DNA of 46,470 bases. Origin: Clostridia bacterium (GTDB taxonomy: Bacteria; Bacillota; Clostridia; Acetivibrionales; JAFADI01). Below are positions 17,899-28,277 of this stretch, one piece after another (position 1 is the stretch's first letter; each line of letters begins with the position of its first letter). The stretch lies in assembly GCA_026417615.1 (NCBI GenBank), contig JAOACY010000109.1, positions 1-46,470 of the forward strand, read 5' to 3'. The notes beneath the pieces are model-generated. The model had not been told where the DNA came from. It saw nothing but the letters and a program-made list of their open reading frames with translations, and ran no database searches. A program made the translations under genes and the position numbers.

Positions 17899-19383
17899 AT
17901 GGGTAAACCAACAGGCTTTATGGAATATAAAAGACAGGTGCCTGCAGACCGTTCCCCCGAGGAAAGGATAAAAGACTGGCAGGAGTTTCATTTACACCTT
18001 TCTGAAGACGAACAACGCACTCAGGGTGCACGCTGCATGGACTGCGGAATCCCCTTTTGCCACTCTGGAATTTTAATTGCAGGGATGGCCTCAGGCTGTC
18101 CGATAAATAACCTTATACCCGAATGGAATGACTTGATATACAGGGGTTTATGGAAGGAAGCATTACTAAGGCTTCTTAAGACAAATAATTTTCCGGAGTT
18201 CACCGGTAGGGTATGCCCCGCACCCTGTGAAGGCTCTTGCACCCTCGGCATAAACGAACCGCAGGTAACTATAAAGGTAAATGAATGTGCTATAATTGAC
18301 AAAGCATATGAAGAGGGCTGGATTGTTCCAAACCCTCCAAAGAAAAGGACAGGCAAAAAGGTCGCTGTTATTGGCTCAGGCCCCTCAGGACTTGCTTGTG
18401 CAGACCAGCTGAATAAGGCCGGACACAATGTTACAGTATTCGAACGTGCTGACAGGCCAGGAGGATTGCTTATGTATGGAATACCCAATATGAAGCTGGA
18501 TAAGTCCCTGGTTCTGAAGCGTATAGACCTTATGAAGGCAGAAGGAATTGAATTTATAGTAAATACACAGATTGGCAAGGATTACCCCGTTGAAAGACTT
18601 AAATCTGAATTTGATGCAATCGTTCTCTGCGGTGGAGCTACTAAACCCCGTGACCTTACTGTTGAGGGCAGGAACCTGAAAGGCGTCCACTTTGCAATGG
18701 AATTCCTGCATGCCAACACCAAAAGCCTGCTTGACTCAAATTTTCAGGATGAAGCCTATATCTCAGCAAAAGGCAAGGATGTAATCGTCATAGGCGGGGG
18801 AGACACCGGTACGGACTGTGTCGCAACCTCTATACGCCATGGCTGCAATAATGTTATACAGCTTGAAATTATGCCCAAGCCAGCAGCTGAGAGAACTGCT
18901 GACAATCCTTGGCCTCAGTGGCCCAAGGTACTTAAGGTAGACTACGGACAAGAAGAAGCTATAGCCATATTCGGCCGCGATCCTCGTGAATACTGCATAA
19001 CTGCTAAAAAGCTTGTCGGAGACGAAAACGGTAATGTGAAAGAAATCCATACAATTAAGGTTGAATGGAAAAAAGATGCAAACGGACGTTTTGGTCCTGT
19101 GGAGATTCCAGGAACCGAAAAGGTTTATCCCGCTCAGCTTGTGCTGCTGGCAATGGGCTTTTTGGGACCTGAGGAAACACTATTAAAGCAGCTTGGCGTA
19201 GAGCAGGATGCCAGGACGAATGCAAAATCCGAATACGGCAAATTCTCCACAAATGTTGAAGGCGTATTCGCTGCAGGAGATATGAGACGGGGTCAGAGTC
19301 TTGTTGTATGGGCAATAAATGAAGGCCGTGGCGCTGCGCGTGAATGTGACAGATACCTGATGGGTTATACAAACTTACCTTGA
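17899..19383 (+). CDS. gltD: Glutamate synthase, small (beta) subunit
   Basis: This FAD- and NADPH-binding subunit delivers electrons to GltB. The N-terminal domain binds two [4Fe-4S] clusters, with cysteines in [12 protein letters not shown] and CPAPCEGSC. The FAD fingerprint is [14 protein letters not shown] near residue 155 and the NADPH site is [14 protein letters not shown] near 295. The C-terminal [19 protein letters not shown] binds the flavin. The 494-residue length is normal. AGGAGG stands before the ATG. It is downstream of gltB on the same strand and ends at a strong terminator shared with the convergent chemoreceptor gene. Confidence 0.97.
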   Translation: MGKPTGFMEYKRQVPADRSPEERIKDWQEFHLHLSEDEQRTQGARCMDCGIPFCHSGILIAGMASGCPINNLIPEWNDLIYRGLWKEALLRLLKTNNFPEFTGRVCPAPCEGSCTLGINEPQVTIKVNECAIIDKAYEEGWIVPNPPKKRTGKKVAVIGSGPSGLACADQLNKAGHNVTVFERADRPGGLLMYGIPNMKLDKSLVLKRIDLMKAEGIEFIVNTQIGKDYPVERLKSEFDAIVLCGGATKPRDLTVEGRNLKGVHFAMEFLHANTKSLLDSNFQDEAYISAKGKDVIVIGGGDTGTDCVATSIRHGCNNVIQLEIMPKPAAERTADNPWPQWPKVLKVDYGQEEAIAIFGRDPREYCITAKKLVGDENGNVKEIHTIKVEWKKDANGRFGPVEIPGTEKVYPAQLVLLAMGFLGPEETLLKQLGVEQDARTNAKSEYGKFSTNVEGVFAAGDMRRGQSLVVWAINEGRGAARECDRYLMGYTNLP

Positions 19384-19393
19384 TTTTAGAGAA

Positions 19394-19445
19394 AGCAGTC
19401 AAATTAAATGGTATTTTCATTTAATTTGACTGCTATTTGTTTTTC
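19394..19445. terminator. Bidirectional terminator between gltD and the chemoreceptor gene
   Basis: A perfect 17-bp stem, AGCAGTCAAATTAAATG (19394-19410) and CATTTAATTTGACTGCT (19418-19434), with a 7-base loop. ATTTGTTTTT follows on the plus strand. Confidence 0.9.
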
Positions 19446-20984
19446 CTACTTTTCATTCAGCTTAACATCAATTCCTATTACTCCTGCAACTTCGCCTTTT
19501 TCATCCTTTATAGGAACAGAAATTGTAATACAGGGATTCTTTGTTATAGCAGAAATATAAACTGGAGATATGAAATCCTGACCTTTAATGCTGCTCTTAA
19601 ACCAATCCCTCACGCTGGCGTTGGCAATGCCTGATTCAGGTATGGAGCAAATAAACCGGCCTTTTCTGTCATTAGTCCACGCTGCTTCTATGAAGTCATA
19701 CTCTTTTAAAAGAATTTCGAGCAGTTTCTTATGAATTTCCTTATCCATTTTTAAAAGAGTGTGATTCTCCTTTATCAAGCTGGTAAGTATTTTCTTTGCA
19801 TCATCAATTTTCTTCGAGGTTTCAGAGTTTATTTCATGCACTACAGAGACCTGTGTATTATCAATGAGTTTTGACAGGTTTTGTGAAGCCTCATTAAGCC
19901 TTATGCCCATATCGGCAAGCTCCTGAATGCTATGCTTTTGTTTGTGTACAGATTCCTTTACATCATTAACACTCTGAGAAGTAATTTTTACTACCTTTTC
20001 AACTACCTCTACTTCCTTACTTACATCTTTGGCAACCATAACCTCCTTTTCAGAAAGATTATTTATCTTTTTGACCATACTTAGAACATCATTATATGAA
20101 AAACTGATCTTAGAAAGATTCTCTTCAATTGTTTTTGTTAGCGTTACACCCTTTTGCACACGCTCAGAGTTCTCCTTAACCACATCAAAAACACTCTTTA
20201 CCTCCTGCTGTATGGTGTTGATTAGTCCATTTATGTCCTTTACTGCATTTCCAGCGCTTTCAGCGAGCTTTCTTATTTCATCTGCTACCACCGCAAAGCC
20301 CTTGCCTGCCTCGCCTGCCCGTGCTGACTCTATAGATGCGTTCAATGCAAGAAGATGAGTCTGTTTTGAGATATTATTAACAGTTTCAAGAATATTAACA
20401 ATATCCTTTGAGGTACTGTTCAGCTTTTCCATATATCTCATGGTACCGTGGGATGATTCCTGTATGCTGTTTATTGTATTGACAATTTCCATTATTTCTT
20501 CAAGACTTGACTTGATAACCTCATTGGAGGATATGCTTATTTTCTCCATCTCATTTGATGTATTCTTCCCATCTTCAAGCAATGAAATTATATCCCGCAC
20601 TCCTTTTAGAGTATTACTTATATTACTGGTCACTTCTTCATTAACATGGCTCATTTCCTTTGCTTCTGCATATAGCTGCTGAGCAAAGCTATTGTTCTCA
20701 TCCAGTGTCAGCGCAAGCTGTTCTGAAACAGAAGCAATCTGGCTCGTTGAAACCTGTAATTCGAAATTGAACCTTTTCAGCTCTTTTTTTAGCTTCGCTA
20801 CTGTAGCCTGAAGCTCTTTTAACGGTCTGTCAATACTTCTGCCGATGAAAAGTGCAAGAACACTCATGGCAGGAATGTAAATCAGAAGTTTAAGCCATAC
20901 AGGAATAAACGTAGCCTGTGTTAAAAAAGCAGCGGATACTAAGATAAATACAAAGTGCAGCAAAATGAATTTAATTTTGTTCAT
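19446..20984 (-). CDS. Methyl-accepting chemotaxis protein with C-terminal Cache-like domain
   Basis: Two membrane helices (about residues 5-24 and 28-48) are joined by only a few residues, so there is no outside sensor domain. A long coiled-coil cytoplasmic part follows, with the conserved signalling tip [27 protein letters not shown] (first 20: [20 protein letters not shown]) near residues 205-230. Unusually, the last 100 residues look like a PAS/Cache sensor: [14 protein letters not shown], then [20 protein letters not shown] and [18 protein letters not shown]. The predicted topology puts this sensor in the cytoplasm. The ligand is unknown. GGAGGGG precedes the ATG. No other chemotaxis genes are nearby. 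Confidence 0.85.
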   Translation of the reverse strand: MNKIKFILLHFVFILVSAAFLTQATFIPVWLKLLIYIPAMSVLALFIGRSIDRPLKELQATVAKLKKELKRFNFELQVSTSQIASVSEQLALTLDENNSFAQQLYAEAKEMSHVNEEVTSNISNTLKGVRDIISLLEDGKNTSNEMEKISISSNEVIKSSLEEIMEIVNTINSIQESSHGTMRYMEKLNSTSKDIVNILETVNNISKQTHLLALNASIESARAGEAGKGFAVVADEIRKLAESAGNAVKDINGLINTIQQEVKSVFDVVKENSERVQKGVTLTKTIEENLSKISFSYNDVLSMVKKINNLSEKEVMVAKDVSKEVEVVEKVVKITSQSVNDVKESVHKQKHSIQELADMGIRLNEASQNLSKLIDNTQVSVVHEINSETSKKIDDAKKILTSLIKENHTLLKMDKEIHKKLLEILLKEYDFIEAAWTNDRKGRFICSIPESGIANASVRDWFKSSIKGQDFISPVYISAITKNPCITISVPIKDEKGEVAGVIGIDVKLNEK

Positions 20985-21002
20985 AGTCTATCCCCTCCAA
21001 AC

Positions 21003-21039
21003 AAAAAGACGCTTACCCACGTTTTAATGTGTTAAGCGC
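21003..21039 (-). terminator. Attenuator-like hairpin in chemoreceptor leader
   Basis: Read on the minus strand, GCGCTTA (21039-21033) pairs with TAAGCGT (21015-21009) around an inner CAC/GTG, followed by TCTTTTTG. It sits directly before the ribosome site, so it could stop transcription ahead of the gene. Confidence 0.5.
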
Positions 21040-21073
21040 CCTTGGTATAATCATCATTGATTATGTTAATATG

Positions 21074-21102
21074 ATTTTATCATGATTATGTATTTGATGC
21101 AA
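21074..21102 (-). promoter_or_regulatory. Chemoreceptor gene promoter
   Basis: On the minus strand: TTGCAT (21102-21097), a 17-base spacer and TAAAAT (21079-21074). It overlaps the region that should drive the divergent MFS gene, which has TATAAT at 21114-21119 on the plus strand. Confidence 0.5.
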
Positions 21103-21142
21103 CATATTTATGATATAATAAGGTAAAATTTAGTGGAAGGAA

Positions 21143-22552
21143 ATGATGATGAAAATAACTAAGCATAATATTAATGCAGTATATACCATATTCGTTTTCG
21201 TTGCTCTTGCTTCTCTTGACAATGCAGTCCTTGGTCTTTTTCCGCCTCTCTTTTCATCTATAGCAAAAGACTTGAATATAGATGTGGCAATTCTTGGTAT
21301 CGTCTCGGCTACAAATATTCTTGTAACATCAATATCCTCAATTATCTGGGGATACCTGGCAGACAAGGGTAAGCGAAAGAGGCTTATTATAATTGGAACA
21401 ATTGTTTGGTCTATATCCGTGTATTTAACTGCATATTGTACAAATGTATTCCAGCTTATTATATATCAGGTTTTTACCGGTATCGGTCTTGGGTGCATTG
21501 CATCAATCGGCTTCAGTGTACTTACGGATTACATTCCCAAAAAATGGCGCGGTATGCTTATGAGCCTTTGGGGCTTATCACAGGGGTTTGGCGGCATAGC
21601 AGGTTCCGTCATGGCTTCAATAGTTGCTACAGCTACAAACTGGCGCGTACCTTTTGAAGTAATAGCAATACTTGGAGCTGCTTTTATATTCCTTTACTTC
21701 TTCATAAAAGAACCACCAAAGGGTGGCGCTGAGCCTGAGTTGCAGAATTTGGTGCAAGAAGGCTATGAATACAATTACACAATCGAGCTTTCACACATTA
21801 AGGAAATACTTCAAAAAAAGAGCAACAAGTGGCTGATTTACCAGGGCTTCTTTATGAACATTACAACAGGTACCCTCATCTGGCTCCCGACGCTTTACAT
21901 ATCAAGGTTTGAGAATGCGGGAGTGGCTACAGGTGCAGCGATTATTGCAGCAGGCTATCTTTATGCACTGCTCCAGGTCGGAGGACTGTCCTCCATATAC
22001 TTCGGCTATCTTGGCGACTTGTTTCAAAAACGTTCATACAAAGGGAGGGTATTATTATCGGCTCTTTGCGTTTTTTTAGCTATGCCTTTGTATATAGCTA
22101 TGTTTATAATTCCTATGAAAGGTATAAATATTCCAGACAGCAGTAATGCTGCTGTTGTATTCCTGGCTTTAATCCGTGAAATTGTTCTAAATCCGTGGAT
22201 GCTGCTCATGTTTTTCCTGGCCATTGGTGCTACAGCAGCACAGTCAGCAAACACCCCTAACTGGCTCGCTTTGATTACCGACACCAATCTGCCGGAAAAC
22301 AGGGCAACAACCTTCAGTATAGCTAATCTGGTAAACGGAATTGGTCGAGCTATAGGAAATGTTTTTCTGGGAATTGTATTAAAGCTGTTTACCCCTTACT
22401 TTCAGGAACCAATAAACTATATGATGACCATGATATTTTTCCAATTATTTTTCTTACCCTCATCTTTATGCTATCTGAGACTATCCGGCAAAGTAGGGCA
22501 TGATCTTAAGTATGTCAAGAGTACCTTGCGACGAAGGGCTAAAAAAACATAA
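21143..22552 (+). CDS. MFS transporter, Spinster-like
   Basis: The 469-residue protein has about 12 membrane helices. The major-facilitator loop motif between helices 2 and 3 is seen as GYLADKGKRKRLIIIG near residue 74. The sequence SLWGLSQGFGGIAGS near helix 5 and GYLGDLFQKRSYKGR in the second half fit the family. Overall it resembles Spinster-like or organophosphate:Pi-antiporter-like transporters, but the substrate cannot be read from sequence. GGAAGGA precedes three consecutive ATG codons; the first is used here. It is divergent from the chemoreceptor gene, sharing its promoter region. Confidence 0.85.
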   Translation: MMMKITKHNINAVYTIFVFVALASLDNAVLGLFPPLFSSIAKDLNIDVAILGIVSATNILVTSISSIIWGYLADKGKRKRLIIIGTIVWSISVYLTAYCTNVFQLIIYQVFTGIGLGCIASIGFSVLTDYIPKKWRGMLMSLWGLSQGFGGIAGSVMASIVATATNWRVPFEVIAILGAAFIFLYFFIKEPPKGGAEPELQNLVQEGYEYNYTIELSHIKEILQKKSNKWLIYQGFFMNITTGTLIWLPTLYISRFENAGVATGAAIIAAGYLYALLQVGGLSSIYFGYLGDLFQKRSYKGRVLLSALCVFLAMPLYIAMFIIPMKGINIPDSSNAAVVFLALIREIVLNPWMLLMFFLAIGATAAQSANTPNWLALITDTNLPENRATTFSIANLVNGIGRAIGNVFLGIVLKLFTPYFQEPINYMMTMIFFQLFFLPSSLCYLRLSGKVGHDLKYVKSTLRRRAKKT

Positions 22553-22713
22553 TTATTTCTGAATAGGGCAAAATATTAATATGGGGCTTGGTAATGACTG
22601 CAAAGAACATATTGCAGCATGAGATAAAAAACGGAAATAATAAGGTGCCTAATGTTTATTTCTGGTTGATTTTCGATGATTGCTATTTTTGGAGTCATTG
22701 CCAGCCTTTTTAA

Positions 22714-22829
22714 AATTGATACTACTGCTAGAACCCATTTTTGAAACTTCCATGAAATGACTATCTACTTTTCTTGCAATTCCTCGCACACATCTTCCAA
22801 GAAAAGCTATTCTTAAAATAGAATCATTT
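22714..22829 (-). repeat. Dispersed palindromic repeat, copy 3 (internally deleted)
   Basis: Read on the minus strand it has GATTCTATTTTAAGAATAGC, TTTTCTTGGAAGAT, GAGGAATTGCAAGA, TCATTTCATGGAAGTTT and a closing GTATCAATT. The central hairpin section of copy 2 is missing, leaving 116 bp. The bases before it (22553-22713) hold nothing recognisable. Confidence 0.65.
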
Positions 22830-22841
22830 TTTAATACATGG

Positions 22842-22870
22842 AAAAATTGCACCCCAGAAATGGAGTGCAA
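22842..22870 (-). terminator. Terminator of the tRNA-Ser pair
   Basis: On the minus strand TTGCACTCC (22870-22862) pairs with GGGGTGCAA (22855-22847) around a six-base loop, then TTTTTC. It lies six bases after the last tRNA. Confidence 0.85.
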
Positions 22871-22875
22871 TTATA

Positions 22876-22967
22876 TGGCGGAGAAACCGGGATTCGAACC
22901 CGGGCTAGAGTTGCCCCTACTAACGGTTTAGCAAACCGTCCCCTTCGGCCTACTTGGGTATTTCTCC
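22876..22967 (-). tRNA. tRNA-Ser (GCT anticodon)
   Basis: The 92-base gene folds into a tRNA with a long variable arm. The acceptor stem is GGAGAAA/TTTCTCC, followed by G and an encoded CCA. The anticodon GCT is at 22932-22930 in the loop flanked by GGTTT/AAACC. The T-arm GGGTTCGAATCCC is perfect. It reads AGC and AGU serine codons. Confidence 0.97.
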
Positions 22968-23066
22968 TTATATGAGGTTAGATGCAAGAGGTTGGATGCT
23001 TAAATTAGAAATTGCTTTAATGCTTTCCTTAATTTAAACCTCCAACTTCCCTTTTCTAACTTATTT

Positions 23067-23157
23067 TGGCGGAGAGAGTGAGATTCGAACTCACGGTAGG
23101 CTCACACCTACGCCGGTTTTCAAGACCGGTGCCTTAAACCAACTCGACCATCTCTCC
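23067..23157 (-). tRNA. tRNA-Ser (TGA anticodon)
   Basis: The 91-base gene has acceptor stem GGAGAGA/TCTCTCC, a long variable arm (GTAGGTGTGAGCCTAC) and an encoded CCA. The anticodon TGA (23122-23120) is flanked by CCGGTCT and AAACCGG. It reads UCA and related codons. A promoter at 23184-23212 serves this and the next tRNA. Confidence 0.97.
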
Positions 23158-23183
23158 ATGCCAAATTTCAAGCGACGAATAAT

Positions 23184-23212
23184 ATTCTACAGTATGGAGG
23201 CCAAATTGTCAA
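23184..23212 (-). promoter_or_regulatory. Promoter of tRNA-Ser pair
   Basis: On the minus strand: TTGACA (23212-23207), a 17-base spacer and TAGAAT (23189-23184), 27 bases before the first tRNA. Confidence 0.8.
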
Positions 23213-23257
23213 CACCTTTTATCTTCTATATTTTGGGCACACCAAAGCCGAAGCTTG

Positions 23258-23292
23258 CTAGCTTTGTAAAGAAATTTAAATGGCAAAGCTAG
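23258..23292. terminator. Stem-loop between serS and the tRNAs
   Basis: CTAGCTTTG (23258-23266) and CAAAGCTAG (23284-23292) form a perfect nine-base stem with a 17-base loop. There is no clear T-run, so a terminator or processing role after serS is only possible. Confidence 0.4.
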
Positions 23293-23408
23293 AGTTTTAG
23301 ACATTGAGTGTAATATGTTTTATGAAATAAAATTGTAAAGGCACTTGGTCAAATTTTTGTCATCTTGTTACTATATATTTCGATATGAATTCAGCTTACT
23401 ATCTACAA

Positions 23409-24716
<1,308 letters not shown>

Positions 24717-24770
24717 TTAAATGGAAAATTAAAAGGTAAGTATTATATATTATTTTTGCGATATATTCAT

Positions 24771-25502
24771 TTAGAATTTTCTCAACAACTGCTCAACTTC
24801 TCTTTTATATGAACTGTTACTATATCTTTCCAGCAGGGTGGTAAAAGTCTTTTTAGCTTCATCATTGCTGCCAAGTTTATACTGACAATATCCAATAAAG
24901 TATAGACAATCGTCGGAAAAATATTCAGCATCAGTCAAAGTTAAAGACAGCTTAAACTTTTCGATCGCAACGGAATAATTGTTGCTTTTGTAGTTTGAAA
25001 GGCCATTAATGTATAGTTCCAATGCAGCCGGATTAATTGACTTTTCACTAAGGACATTAAATTTTTCCCTTGCATTATTGTTAAAATAGCTAGTTTCAAG
25101 TTTGTGCAGGATTAAGGCGCATTTGACCTTATCGCCTTCATTGAAAGCTTTTTCCGCTTCCAAAAGTCCTTCAAAGTTTCTTTTAATTTCACTTATTTCC
25201 TTTTTTAATTTCTCAATCTCTTTAAGTCTTATTTCGTCATTTTGTTTATAATTATCATACTCTTCTGTAAGCTTTATAATCTCATTCCTTAGCTTCTTAT
25301 TTTCGTCAAGAGCAGAGCTTAAATTAGTTTGGAAGTTTAATTTTTCTTTTTCCCCTATAGATATTTGATTTCTGAAATAAGATATATTTTTATTAAATTT
25401 AATTTGACTGTATGCAGTTAATAGTAAAACAACAAACGCACTGGTAAATAAAACAACTGCATACACCCATACTGTACTTTTTTCTTTCTTTCTATTGTCC
25501 AT
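24771..25502 (-). CDS. Membrane-anchored coiled-coil/TPR protein
   Basis: One membrane helix near the N-terminus (about residues 10-30) is followed by a coiled coil (about 35-110, rich in Lys/Glu with a heptad look). Then come tetratricopeptide-like repeats, best seen in ALELYINGLSNYKSNNYSVA and YFIGYCQYKLGSNDEAKKTF, as in CpoB/YbgF proteins. Such proteins usually scaffold envelope or division complexes outside the membrane. ATG 25502 is preferred, with GTGAGG nine bases upstream; a GTG at 25517 overlaps the upstream stop. It is co-transcribed with the DUF4446 gene. Function is not known. Confidence 0.7.
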   Translation of the reverse strand: MDNRKKEKSTVWVYAVVLFTSAFVVLLLTAYSQIKFNKNISYFRNQISIGEKEKLNFQTNLSSALDENKKLRNEIIKLTEEYDNYKQNDEIRLKEIEKLKKEISEIKRNFEGLLEAEKAFNEGDKVKCALILHKLETSYFNNNAREKFNVLSEKSINPAALELYINGLSNYKSNNYSVAIEKFKLSLTLTDAEYFSDDCLYFIGYCQYKLGSNDEAKKTFTTLLERYSNSSYKREVEQLLRKF

Positions 25503-25513
25503 AAGAACTAGCC

Positions 25514-26038
25514 TCACTTTTCATTTATGAGTTTTTCCCTACTATTTTTTCTAGCATAATCAAGAGCTTGAATTTCTTCCGCCGATAGTGTATACTTTGA
25601 CTTTCCTCCAAATATAGGTTTTGCATATGTAGATGAGCTATCTCTGGAGTAAATTCCGCTAAATACTACCCCATCGTCCTTATTATCAAGCATGGCAATA
25701 GAAAAACTGAGGTCGCTTCCTACATTATCAAAGGCATTATACCTTACTACCCCAATTTTCTGTATGCAGTTTATAAGGTTTCTTTTTATATCATTTATCT
25801 GGCTTTCAAGTTCTCTGTTTTTAATGCTGACATTGCTTACTTTATCCAGGCATAATTCAAGCAGTTGTTCAATATTTTTATCACTGCTTCCGCTCATAAA
25901 ATTATTATACTTGCTTTTTAATTTATTAATTTTTCGAGCATTTGAAATATTAGCAATTAAAAGCATTAAATTAAAGAAAAGACAAATACCAAAGCCTATA
26001 ACAATCTCTGGTGAAGTATTAAGAAATAAGTCCTCCAT
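25514..26038 (-). CDS. DUF4446 family protein
   Basis: One N-terminal membrane helix (about residues 12-30), a coiled-coil segment (about 35-95) and a conserved C-terminal domain beginning VRYNAFDNVGSDLSFSIAML and continuing with GVVFSGIYSRDSSSTYAKPI. This is the DUF4446 family, found commonly beside parA/parB in clostridia, as here. The role is unknown; its place suggests a link with chromosome segregation or sporulation. A promoter lies at 26084-26113 with parS site 1 just upstream. Confidence 0.8.
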   Translation of the reverse strand: MEDLFLNTSPEIVIGFGICLFFNLMLLIANISNARKINKLKSKYNNFMSGSSDKNIEQLLELCLDKVSNVSIKNRELESQINDIKRNLINCIQKIGVVRYNAFDNVGSDLSFSIAMLDNKDDGVVFSGIYSRDSSSTYAKPIFGGKSKYTLSAEEIQALDYARKNSREKLINEK

Positions 26039-26083
26039 AAGTTACTCTCCTTTATGTGCTACAAAGATTAACGTCCTAAAAAT

Positions 26084-26113
26084 TGTATAGTGTTTAGAAC
26101 CCTCTCATATCAA
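26084..26113 (-). promoter_or_regulatory. Promoter of DUF4446-TPR transcript
   Basis: On the minus strand: TTGATA (26113-26108), an 18-base spacer and TATACA (26089-26084). parS site 1 begins 15 bases upstream of the -35 box, so ParB spreading could affect it. Confidence 0.5.
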
Positions 26114-26127
26114 CGCCTTAACGTGAT

Positions 26128-26143
26128 TGTTTCACGTGAAACA
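26128..26143. promoter_or_regulatory. parS site 1
   Basis: TGTTTCACGTGAAACA, a perfect 16-base match to the chromosomal parS consensus bound by ParB/Spo0J. The palindrome extends by two more bases on each side. Confidence 0.97.
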
Positions 26144-26176
26144 ATTAAATATAAGGCATAATCAATTATTTAATTC

Positions 26177-26382
26177 TTGATTCAACTTCAAAAACAGCTT
26201 TTCTTCAAACAAGATACATAAATCACTCGCGGAGGTTGCTGCAATTCCGATATCAAAATGCCATGGATGGCATTTTGAGCATCAATTGACAGAATGTCAT
26301 ATTGATGCAGGTGAGGAATTGCAAGACAAAGTGCTGGTGATTTCATCGAAGTTTCCGAAAATGGGCTTCCAAGTTGAATCAA
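26177..26382 (+). repeat. Dispersed palindromic repeat, copy 2 (most complete)
   Basis: This 206-base element starts TTGATTCAACTT and ends AAGTTGAATCAA, its exact inverse. Inner inverted pairs are TGCAATTCC (26240-26248) with GGAATTGCA (26315-26323), CAAAATGCCAT with ATGGCATTTTG (26254-26277), and GCATCAAT with ATTGATGC (26279-26308). The two halves between these also match imperfectly, so the whole element is one long palindrome with two central hairpins. It lies between parS site 1 and the end of parB. Confidence 0.85.
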
Positions 26383-26476
26383 TCGAATATTTGCTCTTAA
26401 ATTCCTTTTTAAGCTATTTTGTCTTTTTATAATATAAACGTATTACCAGTATTCAAATCGTCCTTTAAAATGGATT

Positions 26477-27334
26477 TTAAAAGATCGATAATTTCCCAAT
26501 ATTTTTCATTAATTCCAGAATTCTGTCTAATTCTTCGTCGGAGTAATATTCTATCATTATTTTACCTTTTTTATTATTTGATAAGAGCTGTACTTTTGTT
26601 CCGAATATATTTTTTAAGCTTTCCTCAATTTCCAATAACTCATCGCTTTTTTTTCTTGTTTTCTGCTTTATCTTTTTTGATAAAATCTTTTTTACCAGAT
26701 TCTCAGTTTCTCTAACGTTTAAACCTCTTGCTATAACTTCTTCTGCTGCCTTTTGCTGAAGCTCTTTATCTTCAATAGCCATTAGAGCCCGTGCATGACC
26801 GCTGCTGATTTGTTCGTTTATAATGTACGCTTTAATTTTTTCACTTAGGTCTAGCAGCCTTAATGAATTCGCTACTGCAGATCTGCTCCTTCCAACAATG
26901 TTTGATATCTGCTCCTGAGTCATATCAAACTCTTTAATGAGTTTTTCAAAAGCTTCTGCCTCTTCTATTGGATTCAGGTCTTCTCTCTGAAGGTTTTCGA
27001 CTAGAGCTATCTCCATAACCTGCCGGTTTTCCAATTCTTTCACAATAACAGGTACAGAGCTGAGTCCTGCCATTCTTGCCGCTCTCCATCTTCTTTCTCC
27101 GGCTATTATTCTATATATGCCATCTTCCTTCTTAACAATAATTGGCTGCACAATACCGTGCTGCTTTATTGATTCAGATAACTGCAAAAGTTTTTCATCG
27201 TCAAAGCACTTTCTAGGCTGATTTATATTTGGCTCAATTTCATTAATCTTAAGTTCCCTTACAACACCCCTATCCTCACTAGATGCTGTCTCTATCAAAG
27301 CTCCGAGACCTTTCCCAAGTCCCTTTTTCATCAT
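26477..27334 (-). CDS. parB: Chromosome segregation protein ParB (Spo0J)
   Basis: ParB binds parS, spreads as a CTP-loaded clamp and works with ParA to separate origins. The N-terminal KKGLGKGLGALI is typical. The CTP-binding domain shows the box motif GERRWRAARMAGL near residue 78 and ENLQREDLNPIEEA near 113. The helix-turn-helix is TQEQISNIVGRSRSAVANSLRLL near residues 138-160 (IVGRSRSAVANSLRLL clearly seen). The 285-residue length is normal. The ATG overlaps the parA stop by four bases. It is called ParB rather than Noc because of the adjacent parA and perfect parS sites. Confidence 0.96.
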   Translation of the reverse strand: MMKKGLGKGLGALIETASSEDRGVVRELKINEIEPNINQPRKCFDDEKLLQLSESIKQHGIVQPIIVKKEDGIYRIIAGERRWRAARMAGLSSVPVIVKELENRQVMEIALVENLQREDLNPIEEAEAFEKLIKEFDMTQEQISNIVGRSRSAVANSLRLLDLSEKIKAYIINEQISSGHARALMAIEDKELQQKAAEEVIARGLNVRETENLVKKILSKKIKQKTRKKSDELLEIEESLKNIFGTKVQLLSNNKKGKIMIEYYSDEELDRILELMKNIGKLSIF

Positions 27335-28110
27335 GCCCGTTTTACCTCCTCAGAATATCCGATTACTTCTTCGGCCAACTCAAGATAGCAATCTGATCCC
27401 TTTGATTTTGGATCATATAGTATTATTGGCAGTCCGAAGCTTGGTGCTTCGCTTAATCGGACATTTCTAGGAATAACCGTTCTGTACACCTTATTTTTAA
27501 AGTACTTTTTAACTTCATCAACTACTTGTAATGATAGGTTGGTTCTTGCATCAAACATTGTTAAAACAACACCCTCAACGTCAAGCTGAGGATTAAGGTG
27601 TTTCTGAACTAATTTAACAGTATTCATAAGCTGGCTAAGTCCTTCCAACGCATAATATTCGCATTGTATTGGAACCAATACTGTATCAGACGCAGTCAGG
27701 GAGTTAATTGTTAAAAGTCCAAGAGATGGAGGGCAATCCATTATAATAAAATCAAAGCTGTTCCTTATTCCTTCTAATGCCATTTTAAGTCTTGTTTCTC
27801 TGGATATGGTTGATACAAGTTCTACCTCAGCCCCTGCCAATTGTATATTTGAAGGGCTTAGCAACAGGTTATCAACTACCGTATTAACGTATGTATTTTC
27901 GATCTTTTCATCGTTTATTAAAACATCATATATAGATTTGTTTATTGTTTTTTTATCAATTCCAAGACCACTAGTCGTATTTCCTTGTGGATCAATATCC
28001 ACAACCAAAACCTTCTTTCCTTTATACGCAAGACATGAGCTTAGATTAACGGATGTCGTAGTTTTACCCACACCACCTTTTTGATTTGCAATAGCAATTA
28101 CTTTTGCCAA
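27331..28110 (-). CDS. parA: Chromosome partitioning ATPase ParA (Soj)
   Basis: ParA is a Walker-type ATPase that coats the nucleoid and moves ParB-parS; Soj proteins also modulate DnaA. The deviant Walker A box KGGVGKTTTSVNL comes at residues 10-22, DIDPQGN near 41 and the Walker B region FIIMDCPPSLG near 125. A TTG at 28110 is the likely start: GAGGAG lies eight bases before it, whereas the in-frame GTG at 28119 directly touches that ribosome site. It is the first gene of parA-parB, with parS site 2 upstream. Confidence 0.95.
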   Translation of the reverse strand: MAKVIAIANQKGGVGKTTTSVNLSSCLAYKGKKVLVVDIDPQGNTTSGLGIDKKTINKSIYDVLINDEKIENTYVNTVVDNLLLSPSNIQLAGAEVELVSTISRETRLKMALEGIRNSFDFIIMDCPPSLGLLTINSLTASDTVLVPIQCEYYALEGLSQLMNTVKLVQKHLNPQLDVEGVVLTMFDARTNLSLQVVDEVKKYFKNKVYRTVIPRNVRLSEAPSFGLPIILYDPKSKGSDCYLELAEEVIGYSEEVKRA

Positions 28111-28277
28111 AAACCTCACTCCTCAAAACTGTTTTTAGACTCATATTTAATATAGTAAATTATATCACAATTCTATTAAATAAATAGATATAATTAATGT
28201 CTTTTATAATATATTAATTTTTAATATTAATATATTAATACACCTCAAATCCGCTTATAGCTTGTACTTTAAGGCAA

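Noticed and set aside
21040-21066. Single hairpin with an AATGAT loop (A1, G4) in the chemoreceptor leader, resembling an ANTAR site
   Set aside because: No second hairpin with the required loop overlaps the following terminator, so the two-hairpin rule is not met.
22649-22870. 73-codon minus-strand frame beside the tRNA-Ser gene
   Set aside because: It begins inside the tRNA terminator and runs through repeat copy 3; it has no ribosome site and no family resemblance.
26188-26382. 64-codon minus-strand frame near parS site 1
   Set aside because: It lies wholly inside the 206-bp palindromic repeat and shares no frame with the other copies.
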